From assembly GCA_038525525.1 (NCBI GenBank), contig JBCBHO010000002.1, forward strand, positions 186,001 through 250,000: 64,000 nt of DNA. The letters run 5' to 3'. This DNA comes from Shimia_B sp038525525. GTDB taxonomy: Bacteria; Pseudomonadota; Alphaproteobacteria; Rhodobacterales; Rhodobacteraceae. Positions within the stretch are counted from its first letter, which is position 1; each line of letters begins with the position of its first letter. Position numbers and translations under genes: made by a program. Below the pieces are notes generated by a model. That model was not told the origin of the DNA. It did no database searches and saw only the letters and a list, made by a program, of their open reading frames with translations. Of the stretch, positions 17,669 to 26,405 are shown piece by piece.

Positions 17669-17725
17669 CATCAAAGGCTGGGCGACTAGCGCCCGTCCTC
17701 CCCGTACAATTCGAAAGGAAACAAC

Positions 17726-18676
17726 ATGCGAAATCGCATGAACCATACCGCTCGTCCTCGCAAAGGACATCCTCACGCTTTCAAGGACTATCACGATGAC
17801 TGCGTCATCCACCAAAGCATGGTGGGCTTCTTGGAAAGCCTCTGGAAGGGAGCGCCTTGCGATAGCTGCTTCTTTCTCGCGACCACCAACCCTCTCGGTA
17901 AGAAGTGGCGAGAGCATGTCGTCCACGGCGACAACATCACTGTTGGCCTGAACAGGTTTTTTCGAGAACACCCACGCTGGGACTACAACCTGTACTTCTG
18001 TCCCAATCCGTTCTCCAAAGACCGCAGAAAGACGAAGTACGCTCGCCCGACACGGCTTGGTTGGTGCGACATTGATGAAGCCAATCCTTACACCTTTCGA
18101 CCCGAGGCCAGCCTCATTACCGAAACTTCGCCGGGGCGGTTTCAGGGTCTTTGGCTATGGGACGGCTGGCACAGCCCCACAGAAGCCGAAGGATACTCGC
18201 GCTCCCTTGCTGACCGGCATTGTGGTGACAGTGGCTGGACGATCACCAAAATGCTTCGCATTCCCGGCTCTGTGAACCACAAGCCCCAGTATGACGAGCC
18301 TTTTGTCCGATTGGTTCATCGCAACTGGAATAGGATCAGCGACCGCCCACCTTTGCCCGAAATCGTTCGCGCGATGGAGGCTGGCGATTTCATCAACCCA
18401 GATGCACATGATCCGAAAGAGGTCTTTGAGAAGTATCGGAAACAACTTCACGCGAAAGCTCGGACGCTGATCAGGCACACACGGGTGAAGGAGAAGGATC
18501 GCTCGTCCTGCATCCATCTGATCATCGCATGCCTTCACGAGGTAGGTGCGACACCTGACGAGATCGGATGCGTCCTTTGGCACAATCCGTATTTCATCGA
18601 AAAGCACGGGTATCACCTTGATCGGCTGGACGCAGAAGTAGCGCGCGTGGTCTCGAAGCTGGAGGCCGCAAAATGA
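17726..18676 (+). CDS. RepB-like primase-domain protein
   Basis: 316 residues, good ribosome site (GAAAGGA). Features typical of the archaeo-eukaryotic primase superfamily as found in RepB-type plasmid primases: an acidic pair in WCDIDEANP near residue 115, then SLITETSPGRFQGLWLW, and KMLRIPGSVNHKP near residue 180. The C-terminal third is helical and may be a primase-C type accessory region. Its stop overlaps the start of the ATPase gene by four bases (ATGA). The two would prime and drive replication of the excised element. Confidence 0.8.
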   Translation: MRNRMNHTARPRKGHPHAFKDYHDDCVIHQSMVGFLESLWKGAPCDSCFFLATTNPLGKKWREHVVHGDNITVGLNRFFREHPRWDYNLYFCPNPFSKDRRKTKYARPTRLGWCDIDEANPYTFRPEASLITETSPGRFQGLWLWDGWHSPTEAEGYSRSLADRHCGDSGWTITKMLRIPGSVNHKPQYDEPFVRLVHRNWNRISDRPPLPEIVRAMEAGDFINPDAHDPKEVFEKYRKQLHAKARTLIRHTRVKEKDRSSCIHLIIACLHEVGATPDEIGCVLWHNPYFIEKHGYHLDRLDAEVARVVSKLEAAK

Positions 18677-19653
18677 GCAGTAAGACCTCCAAAAAATCGC
18701 GTGTCGCGCGGCTTCCAAAGAAGAGACCCAACCGATCATCATCTTCGGACGAGCTGACAACTTTTTCAGCCAATGACCTACAGGCGATGGACTTCCCACC
18801 CCTTGAGTTTTTGGTCGAGGGGTTGATCACCGAGGGTCTAACGTTGCTGGCTGGCAAACCCAAAATGGGCAAGTCGTGGATGGCGCTGGATATAGCGATG
18901 TCGGTGGCCATCGGCTGCGAAGCACTTGGCGACAGGGCGTGCAAGAAGGGCACGACGCTATATTGCGCGCTTGAGGACAATCCGAGGCGCTTGCGACGGC
19001 GAATGGTGCATGTCTACGGTGATCAATCCACATGGCCGAGCAATTTTCATTTCACCACCCAGATGAAAAAGCTAGACGATAGGGGAAGCGAACAGCTTGA
19101 AAACTGGATTCTCGACCATCGCCCTAGCTTGATCATCATCGATACATTGGTGTGTGTCAGGTCGGCTTCGAAGAGAAGAACCGAGTATGAAGCCGACTAT
19201 GCCACCCTTGCGCCCCTTCAAAGACTCGCAGGCGAGTACGGGATTGCAATAATCATCGTTCATCACCAGAGAAAGATGGGTGGTGAAGACCCTTTGGACA
19301 CGGTGTCGGGGACCACAGGATTGTCAGGGGGTGTCGATAACATCCTGATTCTTGACCGCAGAAGCCACGGAGTAACCCTCTATGGCCGAGTGCGAGAAAT
19401 GGACGATATCGACATCACCGTGGAACTCGACGATGGATCCTGGCGAATTCTAGGCGACAGCGATGCCGTGAAGATATCGAGCCAACGACGAGCGATCATC
19501 GATGTGCTCAAAAGCGCAGATAAGCCAATCGGGCCTAAAGATATCGCGGAAGCGTTAGACAGGCCTCAGGATAGCGTGCGCCAATTGCTCACAAGCATGA
19601 TGGCAGATGGGGAGGTGAAGAAGCAAACGCGTGGCAAATACGAACTGCCGTGA
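18673..19653 (+). CDS. RepA-like AAA ATPase (replicative helicase loader or helicase type)
   Basis: 326 residues. A basic N-terminal tail is followed by a RecA-fold domain: Walker A GKPKMGKSW near residue 62, LYCALED, Walker B LIIIDTLV near residue 155, and the IIIVHHQRK motif, as in AAA_25 / plasmid RepA hexameric helicases. The last 70 residues form a winged-helix-like region (QRRAIIDVLKSADKPIGPKD, IAEALDRPQDSVRQLLTSMM) probably binding DNA or the origin. It overlaps the primase gene by four bases. An inverted repeat lies just downstream. Confidence 0.85.
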   Translation: MSSKTSKKSRVARLPKKRPNRSSSSDELTTFSANDLQAMDFPPLEFLVEGLITEGLTLLAGKPKMGKSWMALDIAMSVAIGCEALGDRACKKGTTLYCALEDNPRRLRRRMVHVYGDQSTWPSNFHFTTQMKKLDDRGSEQLENWILDHRPSLIIIDTLVCVRSASKRRTEYEADYATLAPLQRLAGEYGIAIIIVHHQRKMGGEDPLDTVSGTTGLSGGVDNILILDRRSHGVTLYGRVREMDDIDITVELDDGSWRILGDSDAVKISSQRRAIIDVLKSADKPIGPKDIAEALDRPQDSVRQLLTSMMADGEVKKQTRGKYELP

Positions 19654-19665
19654 ATTGCGCTAGTG

Positions 19666-19728
19666 CGATCACTTTGATCACAAAATCACTTTGGCAACTC
19701 GAATGTGATGATGTGATCGAAGTGATCG
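19666..19728. repeat. Long inverted repeat behind the RepA-like gene
   Basis: CGATCACTTTGATCAC at 19666-19681 is matched 31 bases later by GTGATCGAAGTGATCG at 19713-19728; their complements agree at 15 of 16 positions. Further GTGATG/ATCAC copies lie between. Position directly after the replication genes suggests an origin (iteron-like) or operator. There is no T tract, so a terminator is less likely. Confidence 0.55.
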
Positions 19729-20168
19729 ACCCTCGGCAAAAACGCAAATCGGCTACGGGCTGGAAATCTCGGCAGTATACATGACCCCTTGTCCGTCCAC
19801 AGGGCGCACGCCGACAAAAAAACATCTCCCCCCATCCCCCTGTGGTCACCTGTTGTCGTCGCCTTGATTGGTGTGGCCAGATACGCCTGAGACCAACACG
19901 CGGACTATTGATCAGGCTGTTGGATGCGAGACGGACCCAAATCACCGAGTCTTTTCAATCGGTCCGCATTCGGGTTTGTCTGAGTGGGTGCTTTCGGGTG
20001 CCGCATGGGTGGGTTTACTCATTGGCTGGAGTGTCCGTACTGTCATTTGCACAACCTTTACCTCAATAGAAAGCTTAACGCTGCGCTGGCGCTCATCGTC
20101 GGCAAGCGACCACGGCATTTTGGGTGTTTCTCGGGTGGCTCGACAGACTGGGCTGGCGACTGGTCGCA
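19729..20168. other. Intergenic region of the element, possible origin region
   Basis: About 440 bases without a convincing gene between the inverted repeat and the next gene. A homopolymer-rich stretch (A7 followed by C-rich sequence) lies near 19816-19840. Open frames here lack ribosome sites. It could include the replication origin, but nothing proves this. Confidence 0.4.
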
Positions 20169-20399
20169 TCAGTTTTGAACCCAACCCTTACGATAGAAAT
20201 GGCGCAGCACAATGCTGCGATTGAACAACGGGAAGCCGACCCACAGGCCGTTCAAGGTGAAGAAGGACAAGATTGCCCACCACCACATGCCTTTGAAGGC
20301 ATAGTAGAATGGGCCGAACAGCAGGCACCACAGGCGATGCCAATTGCCGAGTACAATTTTCTCCTGTCCGTTGAAGCTCCAAGTCGCGCGAGTAACCAT
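20169..20399 (-). CDS. Small DUF2628-like membrane protein
   Basis: 76 residues with a clear GGAG ribosome site upstream of the ATG on the minus strand. Two hydrophobic segments (LWCLLFGPFYYAFKGMWWWA and AILSFFTLNGLWVGFPLF) are followed by NRSIVLRHFYRKGWVQ, the tail motif typical of small DUF2628-type inner-membrane proteins. Such proteins occur on plasmids and prophages as well as chromosomes; their role is unknown. It is a single gene facing the replication module. Confidence 0.7.
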   Translation of the reverse strand: MVTRATWSFNGQEKIVLGNWHRLWCLLFGPFYYAFKGMWWWAILSFFTLNGLWVGFPLFNRSIVLRHFYRKGWVQN

Positions 20400-20692
20400 T
20401 GCGATCTCCTTTCACTGATTGCAGTCGCAACAGCGCAATAAGATCGGGCAGCATCAGTCGTCAGGGTAATTCCCAGTGAGGAACCCGTCTGCGCGGCGTA
20501 CAAGGGCCAGCGTCAGGCTCGGTGTGGCGTCGGGCTGGATATGTCGCGCGAGCCGGTCATACGTCCTTCTGGCTCAATACAACGCGGCCACGCGCGCCTA
20601 TCGCTGCATATGCCGGGGCTTGGTTAGGGTTGTCCCTGACATGGCTGCTCATCTCGTCTTATCGATCTGCATCAGAAACCTAGGAGATCGAC
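20400..20692. other. Intergenic region
   Basis: 293 bases between the DUF2628-like gene and the next small gene, which point away from each other; both promoters should lie here. No other feature seen. Confidence 0.4.
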
Positions 20693-20914
20693 ATGTCCGA
20701 CATCATCACACTGAAAGCCCTGTGCGAAGAACTGAAGATTGACCCGCGCGAAGCTCGCGAACGCCTGCGCGCTGCCGTCAGCGACGCCAAAGCCAACCCT
20801 GAACTGGCGAAGGCAAGGAAGCCACGCACACCTTGGCAATGGGTCAAGGGATCGACGGCTGAGAAAGAAGCGCGAGGCGTAATGTCCAGCGCGAAATCAA
20901 CTAAAAAAAGTTAG
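20693..20914 (+). CDS. Small conserved-looking hypothetical protein
   Basis: 73 residues with a good ribosome site (TAGGAGATCGAC before ATG). It begins with a helix-rich segment (ITLKALCEELKIDPREARER) that looks like a short HTH, then KPRTPWQWVKGSTAEKEAR and a basic Lys-rich end. I recall similar small proteins in other alphaproteobacteria, without known function. Its end overlaps by four bases the end of the convergent 238-residue gene. Confidence 0.6.
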   Translation: MSDIITLKALCEELKIDPREARERLRAAVSDAKANPELAKARKPRTPWQWVKGSTAEKEARGVMSSAKSTKKS

Positions 20915-21627
20915 ACGCCAACAGGAATCCAATGCCTCGTCTTCCGTTCGAGAACTAACCTTGCCTCCAAGCTTGGGTGTTTGCGTTCGATGCTCTCATT
21001 ATAAATGTAGGTCGTGTCATCCCAAAACTGCGCGACGGCTTCAGTGAACTGGCGCAAGTGTTCTAAGGAAATATCCAAAAGACTGACCGAGGGTGGTTCA
21101 CTACTTGCAACCCCGAAACCGTCTGGCGTTGATGGGACGGGCTTCCACAGATTGAGGCTAAGCTGATGTAGCCGGATGGCCGATTTTCCGTCGCCGTGTC
21201 GGCATGCATTTCCGAGGTGTTGAAGATTGTCTAGCAAGGCGAAACTTGGGAAGCTATCTAATCTGAGGCCACGAAGGCCCTGAAAGATCCTTTGTAGTGC
21301 ATCCCAATTTGCCTTCTCAATTTTGTTTTTGAGGTTCTCATTAGGACGAAGCTCTTTGGCACAACCGGCTAAATACGCTCTCAGCTGACGCTCCCAAATT
21401 GACTGAATTGACAGCGCAAAAGCCAATTTCGTTTCGTGCAAAACATCTAGGGTATCCGACTGGATGAACATGTCTAATGGGTCGTCGCTCTCTTTCAACT
21501 CACTGACACGCTGTTCTAAGGTGTCAATTGACGGCGCGATCACATCATCGAAGTACGCCCGAATTGTTTTGTCGTGAATAGATGTCTGAACATCGGCATA
21601 GCAATTCGTCCATCTAAAAGGTGTCAT
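20911..21627 (-). CDS. Partner protein of the PHP-ATPase, unknown fold
   Basis: 238 residues, mostly helical, no signal or membrane segment. Its ATG overlaps the TGA that would end the repaired PHP-ATPase frame (ATGA at 21624-21627), so the two genes form a coupled operon. Near residue 135 the segment LDNLQHLGNACRHGDGKSA has an N-x-x-R-H arrangement reminiscent of HEPN-type domains, but I cannot confirm that. As the second gene of a putative defence operon it might be the effector or the immunity protein. Confidence 0.6.
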   Translation of the reverse strand: MTPFRWTNCYADVQTSIHDKTIRAYFDDVIAPSIDTLEQRVSELKESDDPLDMFIQSDTLDVLHETKLAFALSIQSIWERQLRAYLAGCAKELRPNENLKNKIEKANWDALQRIFQGLRGLRLDSFPSFALLDNLQHLGNACRHGDGKSAIRLHQLSLNLWKPVPSTPDGFGVASSEPPSVSLLDISLEHLRQFTEAVAQFWDDTTYIYNESIERKHPSLEARLVLERKTRHWIPVGV

Positions 21628-24600
21628 CTTTTCAATCTTACTCGAAGCCGACGCGCACGTTCTTTGAACGCGACTTCACCCCCCTCAAGGATGTTGCAAA
21701 CCGATTTTCGGATTTCTGCGTTTTCCAGACCACCAGACAAGTAGGTTATTTTTGGCAGCTCCCCCCCTTGTGTGGTTTTCAGCATTTGCGATGATGATTT
21801 GGTCGGCGTCTGTATTGATCACCAGATTGGCGTTGTGGGTGACCATTATCACTTGTCGTTTTGCTTTAGCCGCGATGAACAAGTCGACCAACTCATCGTT
21901 GACCGACTTTGGATCCAAATTTTCTTCTGGCTGATCGATAATCAAAGGGCGCGTGTCAGCATCGTCCAGCGCCAAATAGAGTAGCAGAAGAACAATTCCG
22001 CGTGTGCCAGGCGACAGCTTGCGAATATCGACGCCATCAAAATCGATGCCGTATTGAAGGCTGATATGATCCGTCGAATACAACCACTTGGCAAAGCGTT
22101 TGAGCCAGTTGCGATACTCGATCTCATCCGATTTGGTAACATTGGCATGCTCGAGTAAAGCAGACATATGCTCGGCTCGAAAAGCTGCCATGGCTTTGCC
22201 TACGGCTTCTGCATCGCCAGTTTCCCAAATGGCTTTGAGGTCATTGTTGACTTTCGACAGGAACGTGCCAGCGCCTTTGAATGGTGTATCCCTGCGTAGA
22301 TCAATAAGGTGCTTTTCTGCGAAGGCCGCCCATCTGTCGACGTCGACCGAACGTGATACTGTAAACGACATTTTTTTGAGGCTTCCGGTAGAACCGGACA
22401 GTCTATCAAGCAAAGGCTTATAGAGTTCTGTCAGAACGGCCTGTTCTGAGGTAACTGCGCTAAATACTCGGGCATAGGCTTCGTCTCTTTCGGCCTGCAA
22501 CTCTGTGATACGTGCGCGAGCTCCTTTTGCGGCCTCGAGTTTTTCATTCAAGATGGTAAGAGATGTAGTTTCTGCTGAAATCTTCGATGTGAGGGCAGAG
22601 AATTGCTTCTTGGTCACTTCATCGGCAGCAACCAGCTTTTCAAGTCGCGAGATTTCGGCCTGTAGGAGCGCTAAAGGTTGCTTGCTGAGCTCAGCACCTT
22701 CGGGGATTAGAGAGGACTCCGCAGTTGCGGGCGCTGGGGGGGTGACACCCTTCCAAGAGTCTATGGATTTTTCGCAGTTCTCAAGAAGTTGAACGAGTTG
22801 GGCGTCGACATCACCCGTGTAATCAATCCGAAACGCATCCCAATCGCCATTTTTAATCTGACTGGCCTTTCGACGCTCCTGAGTTGCTCGCAAAAGTTCA
22901 GGGGCCTTCGCTGTTCTTAGGTCCTTCACATCATCTGAAAGCCCCTCTAGCGCTGACTTTTGCTGATTGAAATGCCGGAGGTAACCGCGAACTGTTTCGG
23001 CTGCCGTTGAGAGCGCGTTTAAGCGTACCATTCGGGTTTCAGAACCCTTAACGACCAGTTTGCCACGATCTTCGTTCAGCTGCTTAATGAGCTTGTTCTT
23101 AGTCTCAATATCTGCAGATAATTTGGACACCGTCCGAACTTGTTCGTACTCGGTACTAATCCGATCCGACAACGAAACGATTGTTTCTTCTTCGCGCTCT
23201 CTGGCGTGACGAAACCGAGCCGACTTCAGCTCAAGCAGTTCTCGAAAGTCAAGTGCACCCTCCCTATCCGTCAGGGTGTGGGCCTCGTAAATCACGCGTT
23301 CGATTTCGCGCAAGAGGCCGTCGGTCATCGTATCTGCCGAGCACAAGTCCTCTACAAACTGCTGAGAAAGATAACGCGCGCGCTGATTAATTACGTCTGG
23401 ATGATCACGGCCATCGAGGTATCTTGTGGTCGGCTCGCCCGCACGCCATATCGCCTTCACCTTTGCGTCCCCCAATAGGTCGTTTGCGCGGCTCAAGAAG
23501 GACGGGCTTGGCTTGGAAGCGTGCTCGCCCTCAGTGGTTTGGGGCGTAGCATCGCAAACTGAAGCGACAATATCAGCCAGTGCAGTTTTCCCAGAACCTC
23601 GAGCGCCAATAACGGCAACAAGACCATGATTGAAGCCAATTTGAGGCGTCTTCGCCCATGGTGCGTCTACCAGCTCAACTTCATCGATGAGCTGAGAAGG
23701 CGTTCCAAATGATGGTGGAGCCTCGCCAACGAATGCCCGTCCGGCAGGATCGATGCAGGCTTGCCGAAGCGCATCGAACTCTAGCCCTCCCTTGATCCAT
23801 GAAAAACGGTTTCCATCTGGTCTCCCTACAGTCCGCGTTTCGTGACTGTCGCTTCCATGCATGCACGGCTTCAGCCCCCCATAGCTTGACATGAGTTCCT
23901 CGGGGGAAGCAGCGCGAAGACCCAGCCAAAACTCACGTTGCGCAACGCTACTCGCAAATATGATGTCGACGAATTTCTCAATCTCTTGCCTTAGGGTCGC
24001 ATCCGCAGCTTCCTTTACGCCAGAGGTCCCGTCGTCCTTGCTGCCAGCAACCGCCACAAGGATATTTTCTTGCGCCCATTTTGACTAGTCAAACTCATCT
24101 CGAAGCTGGTCGAAGCCGACCTTAAACTGCGTTGCACCATGCTCCGGAGCAAGCTCGTCAGTAGTTTTGGAGGCGTCCGTTAGACGCCCTAAACGGATTA
24201 GGTCCTCCTTCGTGCAGTTGAAGCTTTCGTCGTGGGCACGAAACCTAAGGTTTCGAACAAACGCCTTCGCTCTCTCAAGATGGTCAGAGTCTTCAGGACT
24301 CACCATGAGGTGCATGTTCACCCACCCACCCTTGGTTGTGCCAATTCCGATGCGCAGCTCAACATTCAGAAAGATCAGTTCTATTTCGCTTAGCCGTCCG
24401 CTTTGCTTTGCTTCCCGTACTTTCTCGTAGGTATGGGTCAGGTAGTAATCAGTCACACCCAATGCCTTGATTTTCGGTGACGCGTTTTCAAGCGCACTGA
24501 GGTAATCCTCCCACGCATTTGGCCCCTTGAACTGATCGTTCATGATCGTTCCGGGAGCATGAATATGTGGTTCCCACCTGCGCCACTCAGAAACCCTATT

Positions 24601-24630
24601 TAACACTGTTTGGAATCCTATTTCGTTCAA
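21624..24630 (-). pseudogene. PHP-domain/coiled-coil ATPase (TrlF-like), broken by TAG and a frameshift
   Basis: One gene read on the minus strand in about 1,000 codons. The N-terminal part has a PHP-type metal-binding start (WEPHIHAPGT) and GVTDYYLTHT. Then come a Walker A (AVIGARGSGKTALADI), a long coiled-coil middle, an ABC-like signature (LSPGTRGIVLLLL) and Walker B (PLIIDQPEENLDP) with MVTHNANLV. A TAG at 24085-24087 splits PHP and ATPase parts in the same frame. A run of seven C at 21761-21767 shifts the end; with six, the frame reads LPKITYLSGGLENAEIRKSV and ILEGGEVAFKERARRL, the normal family tail. Start is uncertain (TTG at 24630 or 24717). Probably a phage-defence ATPase. Confidence 0.8.
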
Positions 24631-24717
24631 GTTACTTCGCAATGCACCAACTGCCGTGGCCGCCAGAACAAAAAAACATTCTCTGTAATTCGCTGAAATC
24701 AGATGTGTTTTCAGCAA

Positions 24718-24973
24718 GTCACTAAGACCCTGTCATTTTTATACTAGCGGCAAGCTGGATGGGTTTCACTATCAAATGCCACCTAAAGGTGAGTTCATTG
24801 TCGTGGCAAAGCAAGCTTAGGCTCGCTAGCACTTTTGGGCGAGAGTTGTTCACAACTGACTACGATTGGATCAATGGCCCATAAACGGCACCCATACGGC
24901 ACCCAAGAAGATGAGAGCACGAATGACCAAGCGGTAACGTGCAAGAATAGTCACTTATTTTCAGGGTGTTAAA
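24718..24973. other. Right end of the integrative element
   Basis: About 256 AT-richer bases between the PHP-ATPase gene and tRNA-Phe. It holds a direct repeat of ACGGCACCCA (near 24887-24910) that could be an arm-type integrase site. It must also contain the promoter of the minus-strand operon. Otherwise nothing is seen. Confidence 0.4.
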
Positions 24974-25048
24974 TGGTGCCCGGGGGCGGAATCGAACCAC
25001 CGACACGAGGATTTTCAATCCACTGCTCTACCCCTGAGCTACCCGGGC
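24974..25048 (-). tRNA. tRNA-Phe (GAA)
   Basis: On the minus strand a full cloverleaf folds: acceptor GCCCGGG pairing with CCCGGGC, D arm AGCTC...GAGC, anticodon loop TTGAAAA giving GAA, T arm GGTGG TTCGATT CCGCC, discriminator A and encoded CCA at 24974-24976. The anticodon stem (GTGGA/TCCTC) has one T-T mismatch. Its 3' half is duplicated at 13724-13763, the sign of integration into this gene. Confidence 0.95.
24980..25019. repeat. Proximal att site inside tRNA-Phe
   Basis: The 40-bp direct repeat shared with 13724-13763. It covers the tRNA from the anticodon loop to the acceptor stem, so insertion keeps the tRNA intact. Confidence 0.9.
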
Positions 25049-25161
25049 ACGGGGACCGGGGCATGCCGGTCGGGTGGCGTCCACTTAGAAGAGGTGGGCT
25101 TGGGTGTCTAGGGGCAAAACTCGGGTTTTGCTGGCCGTGGGCCACCGTCTCCTCGCGGCGC

Positions 25162-25356
25162 CTAGTGGCGCTTGGGAGGGGTGTCGTCTGCGTCCTTGAT
25201 GGAGGCGGCTGCGTCGGGGTCGGCCTCACCGTCGCGGCCCTCGAGCACGTAGCGTTCGCCCATCCAGCGGGCGAGATCCACGTCCGCGCAGCGCCGCGAG
25301 CAGAACGGGCGCCAGTCGGGCGCGGTCTCGGCATTGCAGATCGGGCAGCGTGCCAT
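25162..25356 (-). CDS. yacG: DNA gyrase inhibitor YacG
   Basis: 64 residues with the YacG zinc site: CPIC near the start and CSRRC about 15 residues later, then VDLARWMGERYVL. In E. coli YacG binds GyrB and inhibits gyrase. The tail is acidic and probably disordered. It is the last gene of the maf-rng-yacG group on this strand. Confidence 0.9.
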   Translation of the reverse strand: MARCPICNAETAPDWRPFCSRRCADVDLARWMGERYVLEGRDGEADPDAAASIKDADDTPPKRH

Positions 25357-25388
25357 GGGCCTCTCCTCAGCCTCGTCCCGGTCGCGCG

Positions 25389-26405
25389 TCAGCCGCGCGC
25401 AAGGGCCGGGCGTTCGCGTTTGCGCTTGAGCTCCATGTGGCCGAGCGGCGTCCAGCCGATCACCTCGGTCTCCACGCTGTCAGCACGGAAGGCGGCGCGG
25501 AGTGTCGTTTCGATCTGGCGGCGATCACGCTTGGCCAGCGGAGCGAAATCCATCGTCACCTGCCCGCCGATCCCGCGCAGGCGGAGCTGGCGGGGCAGCT
25601 CCCTGACGGCGGCCATATTGGCCTTGAGCGCGGCCGCGGGGCTCAGGTCGCGGCCGGTATCGACATCGACAGCCGTGAGCGCGCGGGTGGGCTCTATCGT
25701 CATGCGGTGCGGCCCGAGCGCGACGTCGGGCGAAAAGAGCGCGTCGATGGCCTCGAGGATGCCCGTCTCGGCGAAGGAGCCCTCCTGCGTCTCGATCTGG
25801 GCGGGCGCGGTCCAGTCGCGCCAGGCGGCGAGATGGGGCCCGTCGCCCTCGAGCACGAGGCCGTCACCCGTGCTCTCGAGCGCCTCCGCGCAGGCCGCGC
25901 GCATGGCGGCGATATCCTCGAGGATCTCGTCGTCTTCGGCGCTCGCGGCAGCGCTGCGCAGGATGAGGCCCATCTCCTCGGGCGTGCCCTCCATGGCGGC
26001 CACGGCGAGGCCCTTGAGCGCGTCGCGGCGGTCGTCGTCGCGGACCTGGCGGGAGATGTTGAGGCCCCCTGCCCCGGGCGTGACGATGGCATAGCGGCTC
26101 TTGAAAAGGAGACGGTCGCTGGCGGGCGGGGCCTTGCCAGGCTCGGCGAAGCCCGAGACCTGCACGAGGATGCGCGCCCCCGGTGTCAGGCCCTTGGCGC
26201 GGCGCAGGAATGCCTCTCCGCCCTCCCAAGAGACGATGACGCCACCCTGCCCTTTCATGGGACGCTCCACGCGGGCGGCGATGACCGTGCCGAGGCGGGG
26301 CGCGCCCACGGGATCGACGATGAGATCCTCAAGACGACCATCGACCATGAGAGCCGCAGCCTCGCGACCTTCCCAGTGATCGAGCGCGACGAGACGGCCC
26401 TTCAT
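25389..26405 (-). CDS. Short ribonuclease E/G
   Basis: 338 residues from the ATG that overlaps the maf stop (ATGA). It has the RNase E/G pattern with an N-terminal S1-like part (GTVIAARVERPMKGQGGVIV), the RNase H-like core and the two catalytic-Asp regions AVDVDTGRDL (near residue 245) and QVTMDFAPLAKR (near 280). It lacks the zinc-link and small domain of full RNase G/E, so it is a shortened alphaproteobacterial form; a longer RNase E is expected elsewhere in the genome. Likely role in rRNA or mRNA processing. Confidence 0.85.
   Translation of the reverse strand: MKGRLVALDHWEGREAAALMVDGRLEDLIVDPVGAPRLGTVIAARVERPMKGQGGVIVSWEGGEAFLRRAKGLTPGARILVQVSGFAEPGKAPPASDRLLFKSRYAIVTPGAGGLNISRQVRDDDRRDALKGLAVAAMEGTPEEMGLILRSAAASAEDDEILEDIAAMRAACAEALESTGDGLVLEGDGPHLAAWRDWTAPAQIETQEGSFAETGILEAIDALFSPDVALGPHRMTIEPTRALTAVDVDTGRDLSPAAALKANMAAVRELPRQLRLRGIGGQVTMDFAPLAKRDRRQIETTLRAAFRADSVETEVIGWTPLGHMELKRKRERPALARG

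Larger units (their letters stand above)
13724..25019. mobile_element. Integrative element in tRNA-Phe
   Basis: An 11.3 kb segment lies between two identical 40-bp copies of the tRNA-Phe 3' half (13724-13763 and 24980-25019). It is lower in GC than the chromosome and carries a tyrosine integrase next to the distal copy, AlpA-like regulators, a primase/ATPase replication pair and cargo. No phage structural genes are present, so it resembles a small integrative plasmid-like or satellite element. The integrase carries a nonsense codon, so the element may be unable to excise by itself. Confidence 0.88.

Noticed and set aside
19842..20224. Plus-strand open frames behind the replication genes
   Set aside because: Composition and lack of start signals argue against coding; a real minus-strand gene overlaps part of this.
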